DNA of 64,000 nt. It comes from Pseudomonas fluorescens. Its GTDB lineage: Bacteria > Pseudomonadota > Gammaproteobacteria > Pseudomonadales > Pseudomonadaceae. Location of the stretch: the NCBI RefSeq assembly GCF_004683905.1, contig NZ_CP038438.1:248001-312000 (forward strand), in the 5' to 3' direction. A model generated the notes under the pieces. The model saw only the letters and a list, made by a program, of their open reading frames with translations, did not search any database and was not told where the DNA came from. This document shows, piece after piece, positions 16,207 to 25,534 of the stretch; within the stretch, counting starts at the first letter, position 1, and every line of letters begins with the position of its first letter. The translations under genes were made by a program, and so were the position numbers.

Positions 16207-17084
16207 AAACTGCCAAGTCATCCCTGTTTTTACTGCCGCTGCTGGGGCTCGCGCTGCTCGCCGGCTGCAACAAATCCGAAGAACCGGCCAAGCCGAAAGT
16301 CGCCAGCGAAAGCACCGCGCCAGCCGGTTACCTGGACAAGATCAAAGCCCGCGACAAACTGATCGTCGGCGTGTTCACCGACAAACCGCCGTTCGGTTTC
16401 GTCGATGAGGCCGGGCGCTACGTCGGCTTCGACACCGACATCGGTCGGCGCTTCGCCAAGGATCTGCTGGGCGACGAGAACAAGGTCGAGTTCGTGGCCG
16501 TGGAACCGGCGAGCCGCATTCCGTTCCTGCAGAGCGACAAGGTCGACCTGATCCTCGCCAACATGACCGTGACCCCGGAGCGCAAGGAAGCGGTGGAATT
16601 CACCAACCCGAACCTCAAGGTCGCGGTGCAGGCACTGGTACCGCAAGGCAGCTCGGTGAAAAAACTCGATGACCTGGCGACCCGCACCACCATCGTCACC
16701 ACCGGCACCACCGCCGACATCTGGCTGACCAAGAATCATCCGGACTGGAAACTGCTGAAATTCGAGAAAAACTCCGAGTCGCTGCAAGCACTGGCCAACG
16801 GTCGTGGTGATGCCTACGCGCAGGACAATCTGGTGCTGTTCAGCTGGGCCAAGCAGAACCCGGGCTACCGCGTGCTGGAGGAAAAACTCGGCGCCGAAGC
16901 ACCGATTGCCCCGGCGGTGAAGAAGGGCAATGTCGAGCTGCGTGACTGGGTGAATACCGAACTGGCCAAGTTGGGTGAAGAGAAATACCTGCTCAAGCTG
17001 TATGACCAATATGTGCGTAAAGAACTGAGCGATGACACCCAGCCTGAGAGTGTGATTGTCGAGGGTGGCAAGTGGCAGGGGTGA
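16203..17084 (+). CDS. amino-acid ABC transporter substrate-binding lipoprotein
   Basis: A 293-residue SBP_bac_3 family protein. The lipobox LLAGC places Cys22 as the lipidated N-terminus, so it is anchored to a membrane facing the periplasm. The ligand-binding lobes show KLIVGVFTDKPPFGFVDE, GFDTDIGRRFAKDL and LILANMTVTPERKEAVEF, close to the glutamine/glutamate/cystine-binding group. The start codon overlaps the ATPase stop (ATGA). The ligand is unknown. Apart from the lipid-bearing Cys, the mature protein has a single Met. Confidence 0.9.
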   Translation: MKTAKSSLFLLPLLGLALLAGCNKSEEPAKPKVASESTAPAGYLDKIKARDKLIVGVFTDKPPFGFVDEAGRYVGFDTDIGRRFAKDLLGDENKVEFVAVEPASRIPFLQSDKVDLILANMTVTPERKEAVEFTNPNLKVAVQALVPQGSSVKKLDDLATRTTIVTTGTTADIWLTKNHPDWKLLKFEKNSESLQALANGRGDAYAQDNLVLFSWAKQNPGYRVLEEKLGAEAPIAPAVKKGNVELRDWVNTELAKLGEEKYLLKLYDQYVRKELSDDTQPESVIVEGGKWQG

Positions 17085-17119
17085 TTGCCTGACAGGTCGG
17101 CGGTGAGGCTGAAGAGCAA

Positions 17120-17312
17120 CCCCTCACCCCAGCCCTCCCGAAACGTCGGACCGCCCGGAGGGAGAGGGAGCCGAGCGAGGTGTGTTGCGTCCTGCATCGA
17201 CCTGAACGACCGAGTCGATTATGGATTCACGGAAGCATTTTCAGGTCGGCGTAATTCACCAGCATTCCCCAATCAGTTCCCTCTCCCTCCGGGAGAGGGT
17301 TAGGGTGAGGGG
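17120..17312 (+). repeat. about 190-bp intergenic repeat, family B copy 2
   Basis: It starts with CCCCTCACCCCAGCCCTCC and ends with GGGTTAGGGTGAGGGG. The inner conserved part is CGAGTCGATTATGGATTC followed by TTTTCAGGTCGGCGTAATTC. It lies in the gap between the convergent ABC operon and the AAA ATPase gene. Confidence 0.88.
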
Positions 17313-17328
17313 CTTTGGGCTGAAACGC

Positions 17329-18525
17329 TCAATCCGGCCAGTTCCACGCCGGCTCATCCAGCACCCGCTGGCCAACAATTCCGGTCTGCCCCAGTGTCTT
17401 CTCCAGCACGATGCAGTTGCATTCGGGATCTTCCTGCAACGCCGAAATCAACCGTCGCGCATGCGACACCACCCACACCTGACAAGCCTGCGAAGCGCGA
17501 ATGATCAAGCGCGCCAGCGCCGGCAACAGATCCGGATGCAGACTGGTTTCCGGTTCGTTCAGCACCATCAATGACGGCGGGCGTGGCGTCAGCAGCGCGG
17601 CGATCAGCAGCAGATAGCGCAGCGTGCCGTCCGACAACTCTGCCGCCGACAATGGCCGCAGCAACCCTTCCTGATAAAACTCGATGGCAAAACGTCCGCC
17701 GGCCAGCGGTGCGATGTTCAGCCGTGCGCCGGGAAACGCGTCGCTGATCGCCGCCTGCAACGCCTCGGGGTCGCCGATTTCATTGATGGTCTGCAGGGCT
17801 GCGGCGAGGTCGCGGCCGTCGTGGTGCAGCACCGGCGTGCGCGTACCCAGTTGCGGTTGGCGCACCGGGGCGTCGGCGTCGCTGCGAAAGTGATCGTAGA
17901 AGCGCCAGCGGCGGATGAACTCGCGCATCTGGAACACCTCCGGCGAACTGCGCAGGCTGCCGATCTGATCGAACAGGCTGTCAAAATTCGGGGTGTGCTG
18001 CGCCAGCACGTCCCAGCTGCGGCCTTCGCGGGCGCGAATCATCGGGCCGTTGCGATCCACCAGCAGGCTGGCCGGGCGATAGAGCGGCCCGGCCCAGATG
18101 CATTCGCGCTTGATCTGCGGATCGAGACTGAAGCGCGAGGGGCTGGGATGAGTGTCCCCCGGCAGCATGAAATGTCCGTTGGAGTCGGGCAATCCGAGGC
18201 TGATCGAATAGCTGAAATCCTCGCCGGCAAACCCCAGGCGCAGACGTTTGACGCCCTGACGCACCGTCGGCTCGACCGCCACTTCGCCGTTGCGCATGCG
18301 CCGACTGATGGTTTCCGGCCCGGCCCAGAAGGTCGAATCCAGCCCGCCCTCGCGGGCCAGTGCATTGACCACGCCGCCCTGGGCGGTCTCCGCCAGCAGG
18401 CGCAAGGCCCGATAGAGATTGGACTTGCCACTGCCGTTGGGGCCGGTGATCAGGTTCAGCCGGCCCAGCGGAATCACCAGTTTGTTGATCGAGCGGTAAT
18501 TGGCCACCGCGAGGGTCTTGAGCAT
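17329..18525 (-). CDS. AAA-type (RecF/SMC-like) ATPase, role unknown
   Basis: A 398-residue ATPase. I start it at 18525 (MLKTLAVANYRSIN) because a longer frame to 18771 runs through a dispersed repeat. GGAAAC lies upstream. Walker A is GPNGSGKSN (28-36). The ABC-like signature is LSDGTLRYLLLIAALL and Walker B is SLMVLNEPETSLHPDL, with a VVSHA switch region. This is the AAA_21/RecF-type layout seen in many stand-alone ATPases; no nuclease partner or toxin lies beside it. A defence or DNA-repair role is possible but not shown. Confidence 0.85.
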   Translation of the reverse strand: MLKTLAVANYRSINKLVIPLGRLNLITGPNGSGKSNLYRALRLLAETAQGGVVNALAREGGLDSTFWAGPETISRRMRNGEVAVEPTVRQGVKRLRLGFAGEDFSYSISLGLPDSNGHFMLPGDTHPSPSRFSLDPQIKRECIWAGPLYRPASLLVDRNGPMIRAREGRSWDVLAQHTPNFDSLFDQIGSLRSSPEVFQMREFIRRWRFYDHFRSDADAPVRQPQLGTRTPVLHHDGRDLAAALQTINEIGDPEALQAAISDAFPGARLNIAPLAGGRFAIEFYQEGLLRPLSAAELSDGTLRYLLLIAALLTPRPPSLMVLNEPETSLHPDLLPALARLIIRASQACQVWVVSHARRLISALQEDPECNCIVLEKTLGQTGIVGQRVLDEPAWNWPD

Positions 18526-18572
18526 GGGCGTTTCCTTCTGCCGGAACCGATAGTGTGCCGTGCCTGCACCCC

Positions 18573-18680
18573 TGTGGCGAGGGAGCTTGCTCCCGCTGGG
18601 CTGCGAAGCTGCCCCAACCTCCGATTCGAGAGGTTTTGCGCCTGCTGCGCAGTCGAACGGGAGCAAGCTCCCTCGCCACA
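18573..18680. repeat. intergenic palindromic repeat, family C copy 1
   Basis: TGTGGCGAGGGAGCTTGCTC and the complementary GAGCAAGCTCCCTCGCCACA bound about 110 bases. The inner palindrome-like GGGCTGCGAAGC is also typical. The same family occurs at 31,644, 35,443, 45,384 and 60,037. Confidence 0.85.
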
Positions 18681-18785
18681 AAAATCCTTCTGAAAATGCG
18701 TTATTCCCGCGAGCGAAGGTTGAACCCTGTTCTAAGCTCACAGTCGTATCGTCACTTGCACGTTCGTACACAGGAAGGAGTCTGC

Positions 18786-19889
18786 ATGGCGAGTCCCGGA
18801 TTGAAAACAGTTGTCGTGCTGAGCCTGCTCACGTTGCTGACCGCTTGCGGCAAGAAAGAAGCCCCGGCGGAGTACTTGCCACGGGTCTTTGTGCAAGAGG
18901 TCAAACCGGCGGACTATGCCGCTGCCGTGACTCTCACCGGTGACGTGCAGGCGCGGGTGCAGACCGAACTGTCGTTCCGGGTCGGTGGCAAGATCATTCA
19001 GCGCATGGTCGATGTCGGCGACCGGGTCAGCGCCAAACAGGTACTGGCCAAGCTCGATCCCAAGGATTTGCAGACCAACGTCGATTCCGCGCAAGCCCAG
19101 GTCATCGCCGAACAGGCGCGGGTCAAGCAGAGTGCGGCGGCGTTCGTGCGTCAGCAGAAGCTGCTGCCCAAGGGCTACACCAGCCAGAGCGAGTTCGATT
19201 CCGCACAAGCCGCCTTGCGCAGCAGCCAGAGCGCCCTGAGCGCGGCGCAGGCGCAACTGGCCAATGCCAAGGATCAACTCAGTTACACCTCGCTGGTCGC
19301 TGACGCCCCCGGCATCATTACCGAGCGCCAAGCCGAAGTCGGCCAGGTGGTCCAGGCCACCGCGCCGATTTTCAAACTGGCCCGCGATGGCGATCGTGAC
19401 GCGGTGTTCAACGTTTATGAGTCGTTGCTTGCTGAGCGCCCGGCGGAGCGTTCGATTGTCGTCAGCCTGCTCGACAACCCCAACATCAAGACCACCGGCA
19501 CCGTGCGTGAAATCACCCCGGCGGTTTCGGCGCAGTCTGGCACGGTGCAAGTCAAAGTCACCCTCGACAGCCTGCCGCAGGGTATGCAGCTCGGCTCGGT
19601 GGTCAGCGCCACGGCCAAGGGCAGCGGCAAGTCGGCGGTGGAATTGCCGTGGTCGGCGCTGACCAAAAACATCAGCGATCCGGCGGTGTGGATGGTTGAC
19701 GACAAGGGCGAAGCGCAGCTGCACAACGTCACCGTCAGCCGCTACCTGATCGGCAAGGTCATCATCAGCGACGGCCTCAAGGGCGGTGAGAAAGTGATTG
19801 TCGCGGGTGGGCAACTGCTGCACCCGGGCATGAAAGTCGAAATCGCCGAAAACACCTACGAAGGTCTGCAACCGGGAGCGCAGCCATGA
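18786..19889 (+). CDS. triA: RND efflux periplasmic adaptor, TriA-like
   Basis: A 367-residue membrane-fusion lipoprotein. The lipobox LLTAC places Cys21 as the lipid anchor. The lipoyl halves (LSFRVGGKIIQRMVDVGDRVSAKQ) flank a coiled-coil hairpin of about residues 95-160. AAGGAG lies 6 bases before the ATG. Two successive adaptor genes followed by an RND pump is the distinctive layout of triABC, the triclosan-efflux operon of P. aeruginosa, which uses OpmH as outer channel. No outer-membrane channel gene is adjacent here, in agreement with that. Substrate range is inferred from the family. Confidence 0.8.
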   Translation: MASPGLKTVVVLSLLTLLTACGKKEAPAEYLPRVFVQEVKPADYAAAVTLTGDVQARVQTELSFRVGGKIIQRMVDVGDRVSAKQVLAKLDPKDLQTNVDSAQAQVIAEQARVKQSAAAFVRQQKLLPKGYTSQSEFDSAQAALRSSQSALSAAQAQLANAKDQLSYTSLVADAPGIITERQAEVGQVVQATAPIFKLARDGDRDAVFNVYESLLAERPAERSIVVSLLDNPNIKTTGTVREITPAVSAQSGTVQVKVTLDSLPQGMQLGSVVSATAKGSGKSAVELPWSALTKNISDPAVWMVDDKGEAQLHNVTVSRYLIGKVIISDGLKGGEKVIVAGGQLLHPGMKVEIAENTYEGLQPGAQP

Positions 19890-20950
19890 AGCGTCTGGGG
19901 CTGTTGTCCATCGGCGTGTTGCTGGCCGCCTGCTCGAAAAGCGAGCCGCCACCGGAGCCGGTGCGGCCGGTGCTGTCGATCAAGGTACAGGCGCTGAACG
20001 AGGAAACCCTTGGGCGTTTCGCCGGCAGCATTCAGGCGCGTTACGAGAGCAACACCGGGTTCCGTGTCGGCGGGCGCATTGCCAGTCGCAACGTCGATGT
20101 CGGCGCCGAGGTGCAAAAGGGAACGCTGCTGGCGACCCTCGACCCGTCCGATCAGCAGAACCAGTTGCGCTCGGCCCAGGGTGACCTGGCCAAGGTTCAG
20201 GCGCAACTGATCAACGCCCAGGCCAATGCCCGTCGGCAGCAGGCGCTGTTCGATCGCGGGGTTGGCGCGCAGGCGCAACTGGACATCGCCACCACCGACC
20301 TGAAAACCACCCAGGCCTCGCTCGATCAGGCGCGCGCGGCGGTCAACCAGAGCCAGGATCAACTCGGTTACACCGAATTGCGCGCCGACCACAAAGCCGT
20401 GGTCACCGCGTGGAATGCCGAGGCCGGGCAAGTGGTGACAGCAGGTCAGCAAGTGGTGACCCTGGCGCAACCGGACATCAAGGAAGCGGTGATCGATCTG
20501 CCGGACACGCTGGTCGATGAAATTCCTTCCGACGTGGTGTTTCTGGTGGCCGGGCAACTCGACCCGAGCATCAACACCACCGCAACCATTCGCGAAATCG
20601 AACCGCAGGCCCAAAGCGCCACGCGCACCCGCCGCGCACGGCTGACCCTGGCCAACACGCCGGACGGTTTCCGCCTCGGCACGGCGATCAGCGTGACCCT
20701 CAGTTCAGCGATCAAGCCGCGCATCGAATTACCTGCCACCGCCCTGCAGGAAGCCGACGGCAAGACCCGCATCTGGGTGATCGACACCCAAAGCAAAACC
20801 GTCGCTCCCCGTGACGTCAGCGTGATCAGCCGTACCGACGGCACGGTGGTGCTGGCCGGCGGGGTCAAGTCCGGCGAGCAGGTGGTCACCGCAGGCGTCA
20901 ACAGTCTCAAACCCGGACAAGCCGTGAAACTCGACGAGGACAGTCAATGA
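19886..20950 (+). CDS. triB: RND efflux periplasmic adaptor, TriB-like
   Basis: A 354-residue second adaptor, also a lipoprotein (LLAAC, Cys16). It has the lipoyl region SNTGFRVGGRIASRNVDVGAEV and a coiled coil of about residues 95-155. It overlaps the first adaptor by ATGA and the pump gene by ATGA, so all three are coupled. The heterologous adaptor pair is the defining feature of Tri-type pumps. Confidence 0.8.
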   Translation: MKRLGLLSIGVLLAACSKSEPPPEPVRPVLSIKVQALNEETLGRFAGSIQARYESNTGFRVGGRIASRNVDVGAEVQKGTLLATLDPSDQQNQLRSAQGDLAKVQAQLINAQANARRQQALFDRGVGAQAQLDIATTDLKTTQASLDQARAAVNQSQDQLGYTELRADHKAVVTAWNAEAGQVVTAGQQVVTLAQPDIKEAVIDLPDTLVDEIPSDVVFLVAGQLDPSINTTATIREIEPQAQSATRTRRARLTLANTPDGFRLGTAISVTLSSAIKPRIELPATALQEADGKTRIWVIDTQSKTVAPRDVSVISRTDGTVVLAGGVKSGEQVVTAGVNSLKPGQAVKLDEDSQ

Positions 20951-23900
20951 AAGGCTCTTTCAATCTCTCCGAATGGGCCCTCAAGCATCAGTCGTTCGTC
21001 TGGTATCTGATGTTTGTCGCGCTGCTGATGGGGGTGTTTTCGTACTTCAATCTGGGCCGTGAAGAAGACCCCTCGTTTACCATTAAGACCATGGTCATCC
21101 AGACCAAATGGCCGGGCGCGACCCAGGAGGAAACCCTCAAGCAGGTTACCGATCGCATCGAGAAAAAGCTCGAGGAGCTCGACTCCCTCGACTACGTGAA
21201 AAGCTACACACGCCCCGGTGAATCTACGGTCTACGTGTACCTGCGCGACACCACCAGCGCCAAGGACATCCCGGAGATCTGGTACCAGGTGCGCAAGAAG
21301 ATCGATGACATTCGCGGCCAGTTTCCCCAGGGCATTCAAGGCCCCGGGTTCAACGACGAGTTTGGCGATGTGTACGGCTCGGTCTACGCGTTTACCGCCG
21401 ACGGCCTGACCATGCGCCAGTTGCGCGACTATGTGGAGCAGGCCCGCGCCGAGATTCGCAACGTCCCGGGGCTGGGCAAAATCGAAATGATCGGCCAGCA
21501 GGACGAAGTGATTTACCTGAACTTCTCCACCCGCAAACTCGCCGCGTTGGGCATCGACCAGCGTCAGGTGGTGCAGAGCCTGCAATCGCAGAACGCCGTG
21601 ACCCCGGCGGGGGTGATCGAGGCCGGCCCGGAGCGCATTTCGGTGCGCACCTCGGGGCAGTTCGCTTCGGAGAAGGATCTGGCCGAGGTCAATCTCAAGC
21701 TCAATGACCGCTTCTATCGTCTGGCCGATGTCGCCGACATCAGTCGCGGTTACGTCGACCCGGCCACGCCGGAATTCCGTTTCGACGGCAAGCCGGCAAT
21801 CGGTCTGGCGATTGCCATGCAGAAGGGCGGTAACGTCCAGGAATTCGGCAAGGCGCTGCACCAGCGGATCGACCAGATCACCGCTGATTTGCCGGTTGGC
21901 GTCGGCGTCCATACGGTGTCCGATCAGGCCGTGGTGGTGGAAGAGGCGGTCGGCGGTTTCACCAGTGCGCTGTTCGAAGCGGTGGTGATCGTGCTGGTGG
22001 TTAGCTTCATCAGCCTCGGCGTGCGCGCCGGGCTGGTGGTGGCGTGCTCGATTCCGCTGGTGCTGGCGATGGTCTTCGTGTTCATGGAATACAGCGGCAT
22101 CACCATGCAGCGGATTTCCCTCGGGGCGCTGATCATCGCCCTTGGCCTGCTGGTGGACGACGCGATGATCACCGTGGAGATGATGGTCACGCGCCTGGAA
22201 ATGGGTGAGACCAAGGAGCAGGCGGCGACATTCGCCTACACCTCGACGGCATTCCCGATGCTCACCGGTACGCTGGTGACCGTCGCCGGTTTCGTGCCCA
22301 TCGGCCTCAACGCCAGCTCCGCCGGCGAGTACACCTTCACCCTGTTTGCGGTGATCGCGGTGGCGATGCTGGTGTCGTGGGTGGTGGCGGTGTTCTTTGC
22401 GCCGGTGATCGGCGTGCACATCCTCAGCACCAACGTGAAGCCCCATGAAGCCGAGCCGGGCCGCATCGGTCGGGCGTTCAACGGTGGTTTGCTGTGGTGC
22501 ATGCGCAATCGTTGGTGGGCGATCGGCATCACCGTGCTGCTGTTTGTGCTGGCGGTGTTCTGCATGCGCTTTGTGCAGAACCAGTTCTTCCCGTCGTCGG
22601 ATCGCCCGGAAATTCTCGTCGACCTGAACCTGCCGCAAAACGCCTCGATCGACGAAACCCGCAAGGCCGTGGACAAGCTCGAAGCCACGCTCAAGGGCGA
22701 TCCGGACATCGTGCGCTGGAGCACCTACATCGGTCAGGGTGCGATCCGTTTCTACCTGCCGCTCGACCAGCAATTGCAGAACCCGTACTACGCGCAACTG
22801 GTGATCGTCAGCAAGGATTTCGAGGCCCGTGAGGCGCTGAGCCAACGCCTGCGCGAGCGTTTGCACAAAGACTTCGTCGGCATCGGCAGTTACGTGCAGG
22901 CGCTGGAAATGGGCCCGCCGGTGGGACGTCCGATTCAGTATCGGGTCAGCGGCAAGGACATCGATCAGGTGCGCAAGCACGCCATTGATCTGGCGACCGA
23001 GCTGGACAAGAACGAACACATCGGCGAGATCATTTACGACTGGAACGAGCCGGGCAAAGTCCTGCGCATCGACATCGCCCAGGACAAGGCGCGTCAGCTC
23101 GGGCTGTCCTCGGAAGATGTGGCGAAGTTGATGAACAGCATCGTCAGCGGCTCGCCGTTGACCCAGGTCAACGACGACATTTACCTGATCAACGTGGTCG
23201 GCCGGGCGGTGAACTCGGAACGCGGCACGCCGGAAACCCTGCAGAACCTGCAGATCGTCACACCCAACGGCACGTCGATTCCGCTGCTGGCGTTCGCCAC
23301 TGTGCGTTATGAGCTGGAGCAGCCGCTGGTGTGGCGTCGCGACCGCTTGCCGACCATCACCATCAAGGCTTCGGTGCGTGATGAGATCCAGCCGACCGAT
23401 CTGGTGAAACTGCTCAAGCCGTCGATCGATGCCTTCGCTGAAAAACTGCCGGTCGGCTACAAAGTCGCCACCGGCGGTACGGTCGAGGAAAGCGGCAAAG
23501 CCCAGGGACCGATCGCCAAGGTGCTGCCGTTGATGCTGTTTTTGATGGCGACCTTCCTGATGATCCAGCTGCACAGCGTGCAGAAGATGTTCCTGGTGGC
23601 GAGTGTCGCGCCGCTGGGGCTGATCGGCGTGGTGCTGGCGCTGGTGCCGACCGGGACGCCGATGGGCTTCGTGGCGATCCTCGGGATTCTGGCGCTGATC
23701 GGCATCATCATCCGCAACTCGGTGATTCTGGTGACGCAGATCGATGAGTTCGAGCGCAACGGCTCCGCGCCGTGGGATGCAGTGGTGGAAGCGACTGAGC
23801 ACCGCCGCCGACCAATCCTGCTGACCGCGGCGGCGGCGAGCATGGGCATGATTCCGATTGCCCGGGAAGTGTTCTGGGGGCCGATGGCCTACGCGATGAT

Positions 23901-24000
23901 TGGCGGGATCGTGGTGGCGACGTTGCTGACCCTGCTGTTTTTGCCGGCGCTGTATGTGGCCTGGTACAAGATTCGCGAACCGCAGAAAGAGACCCGCTAA
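20947..24000 (+). CDS. triC: RND multidrug efflux pump, TriC-like
   Basis: A 1017-residue AcrB/MexB-superfamily proton antiporter with the expected 12 membrane helices. The N-terminal helix is followed by a porter domain. The proton-relay region GALIIALGLLVDDAMITVEMM holds the conserved paired Asp residues. The second half repeats the layout (VLPLMLFLMATFLMIQL, GILALIGIIIRNSVILV, and RRRPILLTAAAA). It exports hydrophobic compounds through the adaptor pair and an unlinked outer channel. A REP pair follows 22 bases after the stop. Confidence 0.9.
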   Translation: MKGSFNLSEWALKHQSFVWYLMFVALLMGVFSYFNLGREEDPSFTIKTMVIQTKWPGATQEETLKQVTDRIEKKLEELDSLDYVKSYTRPGESTVYVYLRDTTSAKDIPEIWYQVRKKIDDIRGQFPQGIQGPGFNDEFGDVYGSVYAFTADGLTMRQLRDYVEQARAEIRNVPGLGKIEMIGQQDEVIYLNFSTRKLAALGIDQRQVVQSLQSQNAVTPAGVIEAGPERISVRTSGQFASEKDLAEVNLKLNDRFYRLADVADISRGYVDPATPEFRFDGKPAIGLAIAMQKGGNVQEFGKALHQRIDQITADLPVGVGVHTVSDQAVVVEEAVGGFTSALFEAVVIVLVVSFISLGVRAGLVVACSIPLVLAMVFVFMEYSGITMQRISLGALIIALGLLVDDAMITVEMMVTRLEMGETKEQAATFAYTSTAFPMLTGTLVTVAGFVPIGLNASSAGEYTFTLFAVIAVAMLVSWVVAVFFAPVIGVHILSTNVKPHEAEPGRIGRAFNGGLLWCMRNRWWAIGITVLLFVLAVFCMRFVQNQFFPSSDRPEILVDLNLPQNASIDETRKAVDKLEATLKGDPDIVRWSTYIGQGAIRFYLPLDQQLQNPYYAQLVIVSKDFEAREALSQRLRERLHKDFVGIGSYVQALEMGPPVGRPIQYRVSGKDIDQVRKHAIDLATELDKNEHIGEIIYDWNEPGKVLRIDIAQDKARQLGLSSEDVAKLMNSIVSGSPLTQVNDDIYLINVVGRAVNSERGTPETLQNLQIVTPNGTSIPLLAFATVRYELEQPLVWRRDRLPTITIKASVRDEIQPTDLVKLLKPSIDAFAEKLPVGYKVATGGTVEESGKAQGPIAKVLPLMLFLMATFLMIQLHSVQKMFLVASVAPLGLIGVVLALVPTGTPMGFVAILGILALIGIIIRNSVILVTQIDEFERNGSAPWDAVVEATEHRRRPILLTAAAASMGMIPIAREVFWGPMAYAMIGGIVVATLLTLLFLPALYVAWYKIREPQKETR

Positions 24001-24022
24001 AGAGCGAGCGATACGCACTCTA

Positions 24023-24088
24023 TTCGCGAGCAAGCCCGCTCCCACAGGAGGTACGCATTCCAACTGTGGGAGCGGGCTTGCTCGCGAA
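24023..24088. repeat. REP-type palindrome pair
   Basis: Arms TTCGCGAGCAAGCCCGCTCC and GGAGCGGGCTTGCTCGCGAA (approximate ends) are separated by about 16 bases. The pair sits between the convergent pump and methyltransferase genes. Confidence 0.9.
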
Positions 24089-24102
24089 CGCGTCAGAACT
24101 GA

Positions 24103-24732
24103 CTACGCAGATTTACGCCAGACGCTGGCCAGCCAAGGCTGTTGCTCGCGCGGCAATCCCGCCGGCCGGTAGTAATGCTCAAGCTCGACAAACCCCGCTG
24201 CCGTGAGCAACCCGCGCCACGCTTCCAGATCGTGGTACGAACCATAGCGCGGCCCGTTCCAGCCCTCACGGTTATCCCCGCGAGGATTGGAACTGAACAA
24301 CACCCCGCCCGGTTTCAACGTGCCATGCAACTGCTTGAGCACTCGCGGCAACTCCTGCAACGGCACATGAAACAGCACCGCATTGGCGAAGATTCCGTCG
24401 AAGCGCTCGGCCGGCAGATCAAGTTTCAGAAAGTCCTGACACCACACTTCACAGCCACTGTCTTCGCGGGCCATCTGCGCAAATTTTTCCGCGCCATCGA
24501 GACCGACCGCGACATGGCCCAGGCGGGTGAACGCCTGCAAGTCGCGCCCCGGGCCGCAACCGAAATCGAGAATCGTGAACGGCGCAGTGCCGTGGATATG
24601 CCGTAGCAGCGCGTCGATGTTCTGGCTGACATCGTGGTCGCGGGTGCCTTCGCGGAAGTCTTCGGCCACCGAGTTGTAGTGGCCGAGGGTGGTGGCGGTG
24701 ATCTGTTCCAGATCGGTGGGGGTTTGCTTCAT
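24103..24732 (-). CDS. class I SAM-dependent methyltransferase
   Basis: A 209-residue methyltransferase. The SAM-binding motif I is TILDFGCGPGRDLQAF, acidic motif II is VGLDGAEKF, and the post-motif region is DGIFANAVLFHVP. The start at 24732 (MKQTPTDLEQ) is preferred over a TTG 15 codons upstream, although no clear ribosome-binding site is visible. The substrate is unknown. It is flanked by repeats on both sides and looks monocistronic. Confidence 0.8.
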   Translation of the reverse strand: MKQTPTDLEQITATTLGHYNSVAEDFREGTRDHDVSQNIDALLRHIHGTAPFTILDFGCGPGRDLQAFTRLGHVAVGLDGAEKFAQMAREDSGCEVWCQDFLKLDLPAERFDGIFANAVLFHVPLQELPRVLKQLHGTLKPGGVLFSSNPRGDNREGWNGPRYGSYHDLEAWRGLLTAAGFVELEHYYRPAGLPREQQPWLASVWRKSA

Positions 24733-24800
24733 GGTCGAGGGCTGCGCGGCAGTTGGGATTCGCCGAATATACGCCAACCAGCGGGGCCGCTGCGCAGCCC

Positions 24801-24864
24801 ATCGCGAGCAGGCTCACTCCTACATTTGAAATGCGTCCCCTGTAGGAGTGAGCCTGCTCGCGAT
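24801..24864. repeat. variant REP-like palindrome
   Basis: ATCGCGAGCAGGCTCACTCC and its complement ending CTGCTCGCGAT flank about 20 bases. The arms differ from the usual REP (GGCTCACTCC in place of GCCCGCTCC), so this is a subfamily. It lies between the methyltransferase start and the end of the metI-like gene. Confidence 0.85.
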
Positions 24865-24889
24865 AGCGGTTTCAGAGGTGCGGCATGAC

Positions 24890-25534
24890 TTAGCGCTTGT
24901 TCAGGCCCCGTGCCAGACGATCTCCACCCAACTGAATCACCGCCACCAACGCCACCAGCAACACAATCACCGTCAGCATGATCTGGCTGTCAAAGCGCTG
25001 ATAGCCGTAGCGATAAGCGATGTCGCCCAGCCCCCCGGCACCAATCGCCCCGGCCATGGCTGACGAGTTGATCATGGTCACCAGCGTAATCGTGAACCCG
25101 CCGACGATCCCCGGCAGCGCTTCAGGCAACAGCACATGCCAGACGATGTGCCAGCGCCGGCAGCCCATGGCTTGCGCCGCCTCGATCAAGCCGTGATCGA
25201 CCTCACGCAGACTCACTTCGGCAATCCGCGCAAAGAACGGCGTCGCGGCGATGGTCAGCGGCACCACCGCCGCCCACACACCGTACGTGGTGCCGACAAT
25301 CAGTCGGGTAAATGGAATCAGCGCGACCATCAGAATCAGAAACGGGATCGAGCGGAACAGATTCACGAACGCGCCCAGCGCCCGGTTGAGCAGCGGCGCC
25401 TGGTAGATCCCGCCCTTGTCGCTGGTGACCAGAATCACCGCCATCGGGATCCCCACCAGCAACGCGATCAGCGACGACACGCCGACCATCAGGAAGGTGT
25501 CGATGAATCCCTGCAGCAAACGATCAAACCACAT
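24890..25534 (-). CDS. metI: MetI-type ABC transporter permease
   Basis: A 214-residue permease of the methionine-importer family ([20 protein letters not shown]; coupling loop [42 protein letters not shown]). The start at 25534 overlaps the ATPase end by 11 bases; a GTG further upstream would overlap more. It is the last gene of the metQ-metN-metI set. Because this set follows sulfur-oxidising enzymes on the same strand, its substrate may be a thioether or sulfone and not methionine itself. Confidence 0.85.
   Translation of the reverse strand: MWFDRLLQGFIDTFLMVGVSSLIALLVGIPMAVILVTSDKGGIYQAPLLNRALGAFVNLFRSIPFLILMVALIPFTRLIVGTTYGVWAAVVPLTIAATPFFARIAEVSLREVDHGLIEAAQAMGCRRWHIVWHVLLPEALPGIVGGFTITLVTMINSSAMAGAIGAGGLGDIAYRYGYQRFDSQIMLTVIVLLVALVAVIQLGGDRLARGLNKR

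Noticed and set aside
17329..18771. Longer 480-residue version of the AAA ATPase
   Set aside because: The extra 82 residues are translated from a dispersed palindromic repeat; the family-typical N-terminus starts at 18525.
20944..24063. Open frame of 1039 codons on the minus strand, exactly opposite the triC-like pump gene
   Set aside because: Its translation has low-complexity, His/Arg/Gln-rich composition and no family features. The sense strand encodes a complete RND pump. Long antisense frames are expected from strong third-position GC bias.
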